From an uncultured Draconibacterium sp. (lineage in GTDB: Bacteria; Bacteroidota; Bacteroidia; Bacteroidales; Prolixibacteraceae): a stretch of DNA of 64,000 nt. The notes beneath the pieces are model-generated. The model was not told the DNA's origin and made no database searches. It was given only the letters and a program-made list of their open reading frames with translations. A program made the translations under genes and the position numbers. The stretch is taken from NCBI RefSeq assembly GCF_963675585.1, contig NZ_OY776411.1, positions 377,001 to 441,000 of the forward strand, read 5' to 3'. Below, in pieces: positions 43,416-50,834 of this stretch. Every line of letters starts with the position of its first letter. Within the stretch, counting starts at the first letter, position 1.

Positions 43416-45656
43416 ATGAAAGCAAAAAAATTATGGATGGGCTTTATCGCCGTTATGGTTATTTCATTTGGTGTATTGCTGTATTTTGGCAAAGAAATAT
43501 ATCGTAAAGCACCTCCCATTCCAGACAAGGTGATTACATCTGATGGAAATGTACTTTTTACAGGCCAGCAAATTAAAGATGGCCAAAATGTATGGCAATC
43601 AATTGGTGGTCAGGAACTGGGATCAATTTGGGGGCATGGCGCTTATCAGGCTCCCGACTGGAGTGCCGACTGGCTGCACAAAGAAGCTGTTTTTATTTTA
43701 AATGAGCTGGCCCGACAAAACGAAGGTGCACCCTATGAAAATTTGAGTGAAGAGAAACAGGCTTCACTAAAAATACAGCTTCAAAAAGATATTCGAAAAA
43801 ATAGATTCGACCCGAAAACAAAAACATTAACTGTATCTGATGTACGTAGCAAAGCGATTGCCAGTAACAGTAAATTTTATGGCGGATTGTTTACAAACGA
43901 CCCAGCTTTATCTGATTTGCGCGATTCGTATAGTATTCCGCTTAATTCTTTAAAAAGTGAGGAACGGGTTCATTTGTTAAATGCATTTTTCTTTTGGGCA
44001 TCGTGGGCTTGTGTTACCGAAAGGCCCGGACAAGAAATTACATACACCAACAACTGGCCAGCCGAAAAATTGGTAGGCAACGAACCAACCGGAGAGTTGC
44101 ATTTATGGACAGGTTTTAGCGTGATTGTTTTGCTGGCAGGAATTGGATTAATGTCGATGTATTATGCTAGGAGAAAACAAGAAGAAGTAGAAGCACCAAC
44201 CTTGTTTCCTTTAAAAAACGAAGTTCAAACGCCCTCTCAAAAAGCTACTGTAAAGTATTTTTGGGTGGTTTCAGCGTTGCTATTGGTACAGGTAATAATG
44301 GGTGTAATTACTGCCCACTACGGTGTTGAAGGCCAGGCTCTTTATGGATTGCCACTTTCCGATTGGCTACCTTATTCGGTTTCGCGCACCTGGCATGTAC
44401 AAATTGCCATTTTTTGGATCGCAACATCGTGGCTGGCAACAGGTTTATACTATGCTCCAGCCATTTCAGGGATTGAACCAAAATTTCAAAAACTAGGAGT
44501 AAATTTTCTATTTCTTGCTTTGCTTGCAATTGTGGTGGGTTCACTCGCCGGACAATGGATGGGTGTAATGCAAAAACTTGGTTTGGTAAGCAATTTCTGG
44601 TTTGGTCATCAGGGTTACGAATATGTTGACCTTGGTCGTTTTTGGCAAATATTCCTTTTTGTTGGTTTAATAATTTGGTTGTTGCTAATGGGGCGTGCTA
44701 TTTATCCTGCCTTAAAGCAAAAATCGGAAAACCGCAACCTACTCATTCTATTTCTAATTTCGACGATTGCCATTGCAGCCTTTTATGGTGCCGGATTAAT
44801 GTGGGGCCGCCAAACCAATCTGGCCATAGCAGAATATTGGCGCTGGTGGGTTGTACACTTGTGGGTTGAAGGATTTTTTGAGGTGTTTGCTGCGGTGGTT
44901 GTAGCTTTTCTGTTTGTTCGATTGGAAATTGTAAAAGCTGCGACAGCAACTCTGGCAGTACTGTTTTCGACTATAATTTTTCTCTCCGGTGGAATTCTGG
45001 GAACTTTTCATCATTTATATTTTACCGGAACACCAACAGCGGTTATGGCACTTGGAGCCACTTTTAGTGCACTCGAAGTTGTGCCGCTCGTATTAATGGG
45101 TTTTGAAGCATTCGACAACCTAAAAGTTAGTCGCAGCAGTGAATGGATAAAAGCTTACAAATGGCCTATTTACAGTTTTATTGCAGTGGCATTTTGGAAT
45201 CTCGTTGGCGCCGGAATTTTTGGTTTCCTGATTAATCCACCAACTGCATTATATTACATGCAAGGATTAAATACAACCGCAGTACATGGTCACACTGCAC
45301 TATTTGGCGTTTACGGAATGCTGGGTATCGGCTTAATGCTTTTCGTTTTACGCGATATGGACAAAGATGCAATTTGGAAGGACAAATGGATAAAGTTTGC
45401 ATTCTGGAGTATCAACATAGGACTGGCCGCTATGGTTTTAATTAGTGTGCTACCGGTTGGACTGGCGCAAACCGTTGCAAGTGTAAAAGAAGGATTGTGG
45501 TGGGCCCGTTCAGCAGAATTTCTGCAGCAACCTTATTTGGTTACTTTCAAATGGCTACGGGTTATTGGCGATACCATTTTTGCGTTGGGCACCGTTGCAT
45601 TGGCCTGGTTTATTTTTGGATTAAAATTTGGCTGGAGTACCGAAAACAATAAATAA
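43416..45656 (+). CDS. norZ: Quinol-dependent nitric-oxide reductase (NorZ/qNorB)
   Basis: 746 residues, the size of single-subunit quinol NO reductases. The N-terminal extension holds one membrane helix and a periplasmic domain with DGQNVWQSIGGQELGSIWGHGAY (split over about 56-78). The heme-copper oxidase-like core has 13 or so helices: RTWHVQIAIFW (about 325), HLWVEGFFEVF (His/Glu near the FeB site, about 485), GTFHHLYF (about 530, paired His) and VHGHTALFGVYG (about 625). It reduces NO to N2O with quinol, for detoxification or denitrification. No nir or nos genes are nearby, so defence is more likely. Confidence 0.94.
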   Translation: MKAKKLWMGFIAVMVISFGVLLYFGKEIYRKAPPIPDKVITSDGNVLFTGQQIKDGQNVWQSIGGQELGSIWGHGAYQAPDWSADWLHKEAVFILNELARQNEGAPYENLSEEKQASLKIQLQKDIRKNRFDPKTKTLTVSDVRSKAIASNSKFYGGLFTNDPALSDLRDSYSIPLNSLKSEERVHLLNAFFFWASWACVTERPGQEITYTNNWPAEKLVGNEPTGELHLWTGFSVIVLLAGIGLMSMYYARRKQEEVEAPTLFPLKNEVQTPSQKATVKYFWVVSALLLVQVIMGVITAHYGVEGQALYGLPLSDWLPYSVSRTWHVQIAIFWIATSWLATGLYYAPAISGIEPKFQKLGVNFLFLALLAIVVGSLAGQWMGVMQKLGLVSNFWFGHQGYEYVDLGRFWQIFLFVGLIIWLLLMGRAIYPALKQKSENRNLLILFLISTIAIAAFYGAGLMWGRQTNLAIAEYWRWWVVHLWVEGFFEVFAAVVVAFLFVRLEIVKAATATLAVLFSTIIFLSGGILGTFHHLYFTGTPTAVMALGATFSALEVVPLVLMGFEAFDNLKVSRSSEWIKAYKWPIYSFIAVAFWNLVGAGIFGFLINPPTALYYMQGLNTTAVHGHTALFGVYGMLGIGLMLFVLRDMDKDAIWKDKWIKFAFWSINIGLAAMVLISVLPVGLAQTVASVKEGLWWARSAEFLQQPYLVTFKWLRVIGDTIFALGTVALAWFIFGLKFGWSTENNK

Positions 45657-45703
45657 TATTAAAAATTCTTATTGAGGGATAAGCATTTGATTGCATGACT
45701 ATT

Positions 45704-45746
45704 GTGCCACTTTGTTTTTGCAAGGTGGCACTTTGTTTTTTCTTTT
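45704..45746 (+). terminator. Terminator of the RIC-NorZ operon
   Basis: A stem GTGCCACTTT / AAGGTGGCAC (one G-T type mismatch in ten) closes an 11-base loop and runs into TTTGTTTTTTCTTTT. About 48 bases after the norZ stop. Confidence 0.85.
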
Positions 45747-45873
45747 GGGGCGAATTAGTATTTAATTTGGCTTTACTCCGTTTTTCCCATACAGATACAG
45801 TTCTTCACAACGGTGTTTTTGAGTTAAATGAACTATTTTAGTTCTGGGGTATTATTACTAAAAGCACAATGCA

Positions 45874-46272
45874 ATGAAATTTAAGAATATCGACTTTGAA
45901 GATTTAAGCCAGGTAATAATTGGATCATCGGTATTATCAGTACCGATTGCATTTACCGAAGAAGCCTGGAATTTAAGTAAAACCATTCCCGTTTTAAACC
46001 TTGGAGTAATAATAATCCTGACACTTTGTTTTATTGGGATTTACGCCTTTAAAGGAATTTTTCAAGGACATATAAAACAGCGTAAAGCCACATTTGTAAA
46101 ACGCGTATTCATTGATTATGGCGTAACCTTACTGGTTGTGGTTATCGTTCTGTTTGCTCTCAATAAATTTCCAATAAGCGAGAATCCGTTAATCGCCCTA
46201 AAAAGGGTAATAATTATTTCTTTTCCGGCCTCAATGGGCGGGATTGTTGTGGATAGTCTTGATAAGGAATAG
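45874..46272 (+). CDS. DUF2391-like small integral membrane protein
   Basis: 132 residues. VIIGSSVLSVPIAFTEEAWNLS (about 14-35) resembles the conserved motif of DUF2391/TIGR02587 membrane proteins. There are four membrane segments (about 14-30, 40-60, 75-95 and 105-125). Function is unknown. It has its own upstream region after the nor terminator and is convergent with the symporter gene, 27 bases away. Confidence 0.7.
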   Translation: MKFKNIDFEDLSQVIIGSSVLSVPIAFTEEAWNLSKTIPVLNLGVIIILTLCFIGIYAFKGIFQGHIKQRKATFVKRVFIDYGVTLLVVVIVLFALNKFPISENPLIALKRVIIISFPASMGGIVVDSLDKE

Positions 46273-46299
46273 TGGTATTTCTGTTGAACCGATATTCAA

Positions 46300-47712
46300 T
46301 CAAAATCTGCGCTTCTTCGCGAATAGCATGACTAAAAAGTAAGACAAAACCGATAGAACAATACCAAAAATATTTGCATCTAAGTTTAAGGGTAGCTCCA
46401 TTTCGCTAACAATCAGAAATAAAGTTGTTAAGCCACCGGCAAACATTGAAACCAAGGCTGCATTCGCATTCGGATTTCGTAAAAATAAGGCTGCCAGCAC
46501 CGGCACAATCATTCCTGAAACCATAAATGAATAGGAATGCAACATTAGATCAAGAACACTGGTCATTTTAAGCGCTAAAAACATGGCCAGTACACCAACA
46601 ATAAGTGTTAATAACTGAGAGTAACGTAAACTATTTGCTGTCCGGTGCTTTTTTAATACGTCAGTCAGAATATTTCCCGAAGCTGCCATTAAACAACTAT
46701 CTGCCGTTGACATTATTGCTGAGAAATAGGCAGACAAAACGATTCCCATTAATCCAACTGGTAGAATGGTACGTAATAAAACAGGCAAACCCATTTCGGC
46801 ATCGATGGTGGCAAAAGAATATCCGGCTAACATCCCTTTTTCGATTGCTACCCGGGCAAACATACCCAAAAGAACTCCTACAAATGCCATAAACGGATAT
46901 TCGAACAAACCTGCAATAAACCATCCTTTTTGGGCTGTCCGTGTATCTTTCGAAGCATATATTCGCTGATACAAAGTCATTCCAATAAACCAGATTGGGA
47001 TAATGGTAAACATCCAGTTAACAATTTGCTGCCACGATATTGAATCGAGTCTTAAAAAACTACTGTCGAGGGTTTCCTGAATTGCACCAAGGCCGCCAAT
47101 TTTAAAATAAGCAAGGGGTAAAGCAATAAAAAGCAGTCCCACCATTAATATGATCCACTGAATAGTATCGGTATAAATAACAGCCTTTAAGCCACCAAGC
47201 ACAGTATAAACAATGGCAATGCCTCCCATCACAAAAAGTGCATTTTGTATGGAAATAACCGGAAAAGTAGATGATGCCAATTTAGCCCCTGCCAATATCT
47301 GAGAACTTGTAAATCCCAGGTATCCAATGGCCGAAATTACACCTGCAAACAGAGCTACTCGTTTATCATACACATGTTCCAGAAACTGAGGAAAAGAGAA
47401 AAAACCTTTTTTACGAGCCAGACCTGCCACTTTGGGAATTAAAAACACACCGCTTAACCAGGCTCCCAGCAATCCGGTAAAAAGCAACCAACTTCCCGAC
47501 AAGCCCATTGTAAAACCAAGTCCTCCCAAACCGATGGAGAAACCGCCACCAACATCAGTAGCTACAACCGACAAACCAATGTGCAAACTGGTCAGACTCC
47601 TTCCTCCTACGTAATAATCATCGGTGCTTTTATTTTTTTTCATAAAATAAAAGCCAACACCCAACATGGCAACTAAATAAATGCCAAAAATAGTTCCGTC
47701 AATCCAACTCAT
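46300..47712 (-). CDS. Sodium:solute symporter family transporter
   Basis: 470 residues with about 13 membrane helices, LeuT-fold SSS family. Signatures are VGGRSLTSLHIGLSVVATDVGGG (about 35-57), GGLKAVIYTDTIQWIIL (about 173-189) and MSTADSCLMAASGN (about 330-343, Na2-site Ser). Its start codon overlaps the stop of the 76-residue gene by four bases, so it belongs to the abl operon. Given the context, uptake or re-uptake of a compatible solute or of lysine is a reasonable guess, not shown by sequence. Confidence 0.88.
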   Translation of the reverse strand: MSWIDGTIFGIYLVAMLGVGFYFMKKNKSTDDYYVGGRSLTSLHIGLSVVATDVGGGFSIGLGGLGFTMGLSGSWLLFTGLLGAWLSGVFLIPKVAGLARKKGFFSFPQFLEHVYDKRVALFAGVISAIGYLGFTSSQILAGAKLASSTFPVISIQNALFVMGGIAIVYTVLGGLKAVIYTDTIQWIILMVGLLFIALPLAYFKIGGLGAIQETLDSSFLRLDSISWQQIVNWMFTIIPIWFIGMTLYQRIYASKDTRTAQKGWFIAGLFEYPFMAFVGVLLGMFARVAIEKGMLAGYSFATIDAEMGLPVLLRTILPVGLMGIVLSAYFSAIMSTADSCLMAASGNILTDVLKKHRTANSLRYSQLLTLIVGVLAMFLALKMTSVLDLMLHSYSFMVSGMIVPVLAALFLRNPNANAALVSMFAGGLTTLFLIVSEMELPLNLDANIFGIVLSVLSYFLVMLFAKKRRF

Positions 47713-47939
47713 TCTCCAATTTCAACATTTAATTCAATCAGAGATGACCTTTCCTGATGTCTTACCAGGCCTTTATTCAGCAAGGAATATATTGTTTCCT
47801 GCCCTTTGGTGGTAGGCAGTTTCAGGTTTTTAATAATTTCTCCGTATATACACTTCCCTTTCCGATCTAAATACAATAACACTTCCTTTTCCAAAGAATC
47901 TTTTATATCATGAATATCAATCTTATCTTTTTGATCCAT
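47709..47939 (-). CDS. Small winged-helix-like protein of the abl operon
   Basis: 76 residues. The pattern DSLEKEVLLYLDRKGKCIYGEIIKNL, then LPTTKGQETIYSLLNKGLVRHQ and a short strand (SSLIELNVEI) looks like a compact winged helix: helix, helix, recognition helix, wing. It could be a small transcriptional regulator or a protein-binding accessory. Start is five bases after the four-cysteine gene and its last four bases overlap the symporter start. No family name is assigned. Confidence 0.65.
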   Translation of the reverse strand: MDQKDKIDIHDIKDSLEKEVLLYLDRKGKCIYGEIIKNLKLPTTKGQETIYSLLNKGLVRHQERSSLIELNVEIGE

Positions 47940-47944
47940 AACTT

Positions 47945-48121
47945 TTACCTCTTCGAAAGTTCGTTTGTTAGCTCAACATAACGCTCACAATTTTTCCATC
48001 CTCTCATTCCCCTTATGCAGAACACATTCCTAAAAATAGGAAGGGGGGTTTCGTTAACTACTTTTTTGCCCTGAAAAATCTCACAATCGTTGGCAAACCT
48101 ACATTTATCCTTTAAGCTCAT
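47945..48121 (-). CDS. 58-residue four-cysteine protein between ablB and the wHTH gene
   Basis: An ATG frame starts one base after the ablB stop codon and encodes 58 residues with cysteines at 7, 13, 35 and 45 (MSLKDKCRFANDCEIFQGKK near the N-terminus, then VFCIRGMRGWKNCERY). The spacing C-X5-C-X21-C-X9-C suggests a zinc knuckle or an iron-sulfur site. Tight packing between two operon genes (one base and five bases) supports real coding. I recognise no family name. Its place right after a radical-SAM aminomutase/acetyltransferase pair makes an accessory or regulatory role worth testing. Confidence 0.72.
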   Translation of the reverse strand: MSLKDKCRFANDCEIFQGKKVVNETPLPIFRNVFCIRGMRGWKNCERYVELTNELSKR

Positions 48122-48122
48122 C

Positions 48123-48962
48123 CTAAATATTTTTATAATAAACGTTCATACTTTCTATACCTCCTGAAATTTGCGTATTCTTAATCAATGTGCCGGAATA
48201 AATGTAATTTCTGCGAATGAAAGTCTTGTTCATTCCAACCGACTTTAGCCGGGCAATGGTATACAAGGTTTTAATTCCCTGGGCTTTCATTTCATTTTCC
48301 ATTGCATTTAAAAGCAATACCGACAAATTTTTCCCCTGATATGCAGGAAGTGTTGCAAAATCAGTCATCTCAGCATTCTGGCTTTCTTTATCGACTTCGG
48401 CCGATGCCAAAGCAATTAACTTTCCTTTTGCCTTTATTCCGAAATACTGAACATTGTTCTCCATAGTTTCCAATATGTAATCCGGATCGTGAATAGGGAA
48501 AGGATAACTTGCAAAAACTTTACGATAAATGGCTGCAATCAAATCCAGATCCTCCTTTGTCAGCCTTGAAAGTTCAACAGAACTATCCTTTCTGATATCA
48601 CCGAATTTTAGCACCTTCGTTTTTTTCAACAAGGCACTAAGCTCAATCAAACTATCCGTTTCAATATCGAGTAACCTGTCTGAATTTAAAAATTTCGACA
48701 TAAAAAAAGCGGCTTGGTCTCCTTTATAAAAACCCGGAATTTGAGCTTCAACAAAAAAGCCATTTGCTAAAAACTGAGGCGCATACTGCTGTGGAATCTT
48801 GCAAAATATTTTGGAGTAATTGTTTGCACGCGCCAATGAATTTATCTGTTCAATAATTTCAGAACCATCTCTTTTGTCGAGTTTCATAAGGTACACCCGC
48901 TTGTTCAACTCTCCATGCTGAACTATCGTTCCAAAACCTATTTTCTCAATTCTATCCTGCAT
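48123..48962 (-). CDS. ablB: Beta-lysine N-epsilon-acetyltransferase
   Basis: About 280 residues. I start at the Met of [11 protein letters not shown] because GAGAAGGG lies six bases upstream; the frame also opens nine codons earlier, inside ablA. The C-terminal GNAT domain has the acetyl-CoA loop region [23 protein letters not shown] (split about 204-226) and [19 protein letters not shown] near the end, matching the putative beta-lysine acetyltransferase family (YodP/AblB). It acetylates the N6 of beta-lysine to give the osmolyte N-epsilon-acetyl-beta-lysine. Its start overlaps the end of ablA by about 11 bases. Confidence 0.9.
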   Translation of the reverse strand: MQDRIEKIGFGTIVQHGELNKRVYLMKLDKRDGSEIIEQINSLARANNYSKIFCKIPQQYAPQFLANGFFVEAQIPGFYKGDQAAFFMSKFLNSDRLLDIETDSLIELSALLKKTKVLKFGDIRKDSSVELSRLTKEDLDLIAAIYRKVFASYPFPIHDPDYILETMENNVQYFGIKAKGKLIALASAEVDKESQNAEMTDFATLPAYQGKNLSVLLLNAMENEMKAQGIKTLYTIARLKSVGMNKTFIRRNYIYSGTLIKNTQISGGIESMNVYYKNI

Positions 48963-50268
48963 TTTCATCCCTTCTCGAAATACGTTCATTGTCTTCAGGA
49001 ATCAATGAGATCGAATCATTCTTATTCGACAAAAGTCGCTCAATACCAATTGCTTCCGATTCATCAATCTCTCCCAGTTTTAAATCAAGGTTGCACTGTT
49101 CACACTCGCGATCACACATCTTCTGTTCATAACTGTCCGGCTCTTTGTAAGTTGTAATTACACCTTCGTAATTTCGCAAAACAACTTTATTGGTCGACCA
49201 CGAAATAATATAATTGGGCATTACCGGAATTTTGCCGCCACCACCCGGTGCATCAATAACATAAGTTGGGCGCGCAAAACCACTGGTGTGTCCCACCAGA
49301 CTTTCCATAATTTCGATTCCTTTCCCAATTGGAGTTCTAAAATGCGACAATCCTTCCGACAAATCGCACTGATACAAATAATAGGGACGCACCCGGTTTT
49401 GAACCAGTTTGTGCAACAAGGATTTCATTATTCGCGGACAATCGTTTACATCTGCCAACAAAACCGATTGGTTTCCCAGCGGAAAGCCACCATCAGCTAA
49501 CTTTGCCAATGCTTCTTTGGCCGAACTTGTTATTTCGTTTGGATGATTAAAATGCGTATTAATCCACAAAGGCTGGTATTTTTTTAATACCGCAACCAAT
49601 TCATCGGTTATCCGATACGGCAACACAACCGGCATGCGTGTTCCAATCCGAATAATTTCGACATGTGGAATTTTACTAATTTCTGAAAGTAACCAGTCAA
49701 TTTTAGAGTCGGGCAACATGAGTGGATCTCCACCGGAAAGCAAAACATCGCGAACCTGTGGGTTCTCCTGAATATATTTAATCCCTTTTTGAAGTTGCTC
49801 CTTTGAAGGGACAAAATCAATGTCGCCCACTTTTCGTTTGCGTGTACAGTGGCGACAATACATAGAACAAATATTACTCACATGAAACAACACTCTGTCG
49901 GGGTAACGATGAGTAATTCCTTCAACCGGGCTGTCACTGTCTTCCGACAACGGATCTTCCAGCTCCGATTTGAGTGTTGTTAATTCTTCAATACCACCAA
50001 AAGCTTGTTTAAAAACCGGATCGTTTCTAAAATTCTTTTTATCAATTAACGACAAATAGTAAGGTGTTATTGATAGTGGAAACTTCTCGAAGGTTTCGAA
50101 CAACTCCAACTTTTCATTTTGGGTGAATTGTACTCCTGTTAACTCTTCAAACTTATCAACCGACCTTATGGAGTGTTTTAACTGCCACTTCCAGTCTTTC
50201 CAGTTCGAAATTTTTGGTTGATCTTCTATTCGGTTAGCAATATTTTGCTGTGTATTATTATATATCAT
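48952..50268 (-). CDS. ablA: Lysine 2,3-aminomutase (radical SAM, PLP)
   Basis: 438 residues. The radical-SAM cluster motif is CSMYCRHC (Cys134, Cys138, Cys141), after an N-terminal helical part. A SAM-binding stretch [10 protein letters not shown] (about 177-186) follows, then the PLP-anchoring region [12 protein letters not shown] (about 333-344) and a C-terminal CDRECEQCN cysteine cluster that binds zinc in the family. It converts L-lysine to L-beta-lysine, either for fermentation or, with AblB, for osmolyte synthesis. The direct overlap with ablB favours osmolyte synthesis. Confidence 0.94.
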   Translation of the reverse strand: MIYNNTQQNIANRIEDQPKISNWKDWKWQLKHSIRSVDKFEELTGVQFTQNEKLELFETFEKFPLSITPYYLSLIDKKNFRNDPVFKQAFGGIEELTTLKSELEDPLSEDSDSPVEGITHRYPDRVLFHVSNICSMYCRHCTRKRKVGDIDFVPSKEQLQKGIKYIQENPQVRDVLLSGGDPLMLPDSKIDWLLSEISKIPHVEIIRIGTRMPVVLPYRITDELVAVLKKYQPLWINTHFNHPNEITSSAKEALAKLADGGFPLGNQSVLLADVNDCPRIMKSLLHKLVQNRVRPYYLYQCDLSEGLSHFRTPIGKGIEIMESLVGHTSGFARPTYVIDAPGGGGKIPVMPNYIISWSTNKVVLRNYEGVITTYKEPDSYEQKMCDRECEQCNLDLKLGEIDESEAIGIERLLSNKNDSISLIPEDNERISRRDENAG

Positions 50269-50291
50269 ACATTAATTTTTTAAAGTCTGTT

Positions 50292-50663
50292 TTAATTGGG
50301 TACAAACATGAGTTTGATATTTTTAAAATTCTTTTCAGCAATAATTGTTTCTACCCGACCTATCATACATTCGGGCACAACAACTGTAAAATCGCCATTT
50401 TGCTGTCTGGCCGTCAAAGAAAACAAACGCCACTTCTCAATATTAATTTTGGTACTTAATTCAACTTCATACAACATACTTTTTTCGCTGGGAATCGTGA
50501 TTTTCAAATCCGGGAAAAATCCCACACCTGTTGATTTCCATACTATTTTGTCGGGTATCTTATAATTCTCCAACAATTTTGTTTCCACTAAAACGTCTTC
50601 ATCAAACGCTTTCATTTGAGTTATTACCGCCTGCACAACTTCCTTCTTTTTTAATAAACTCAT
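50292..50663 (-). CDS. Hypothetical protein heading the abl operon
   Basis: 123 residues, soluble. The sequence runs from helical (VVQAVITQMKAFDEDVLVETKLL) to a beta-rich core: GVGFFPDLKITIP (about 46-58), SMLYEVELSTKINIEKWRLF (about 61-80), DFTVVVPE (about 90-97). The order PD, then EVEL, then K is faintly like a PD-(D/E)XK nuclease or restriction-like fold, but I would not assign a function. It is 23 bases upstream of ablA and directly behind a near-consensus promoter. Confidence 0.65.
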   Translation of the reverse strand: MSLLKKKEVVQAVITQMKAFDEDVLVETKLLENYKIPDKIVWKSTGVGFFPDLKITIPSEKSMLYEVELSTKINIEKWRLFSLTARQQNGDFTVVVPECMIGRVETIIAEKNFKNIKLMFVPN

Positions 50664-50693
50664 CCCTTCAAATCCATTTAGTTTCTATGCGAA

Positions 50694-50724
50694 CAAAACT
50701 ACAAAAAATGCAAAGGCATCCAAA
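50694..50724 (-). promoter_or_regulatory. Promoter of the abl-symporter operon
   Basis: Read on the minus strand: TTTTG, 19 bases, TAGTTTTG. This matches the Bacteroidota consensus closely. The -7 element ends about 30 bases before the 123-residue gene. There is no other good promoter in front of ablA, so the six genes probably form one transcript. Confidence 0.75.
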
Positions 50725-50734
50725 ACAATAACAT

Positions 50735-50755
50735 TATTAAAGTGTTTATTTAATA
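50735..50755. promoter_or_regulatory. AT-rich dyad between the abl and otsAB promoters
   Basis: TATTAAA and TTTAATA form a perfect inverted repeat around a 7-base centre. It lies about midway between the abl -33 element and the otsA -7 element, a suitable place for a shared regulator, though AT-rich dyads arise by chance. Confidence 0.35.
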
Positions 50756-50797
50756 TGTAATAAAACGAATCAGACCGGGGACTTCAAACATTTTACA

Positions 50798-50805
50798 TAA
50801 ATTTG
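50798..50805 (+). promoter_or_regulatory. Candidate -7 element of the otsAB gene
   Basis: TAAATTTG matches TAnnTTTG, 29 bases before the start codon. The -33 box is not evident (GGGGAC in its place), which would fit an activator-dependent promoter. Confidence 0.5.
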
Positions 50806-50834
50806 CATTAATTATAATTTCTATAGAAACTATC

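Noticed and set aside
46300-47712. Symporter named as a proline (putP) or pantothenate (panF) carrier
   Set aside because: SSS motifs show the fold but not the substrate; only context suggests an osmolyte or lysine.
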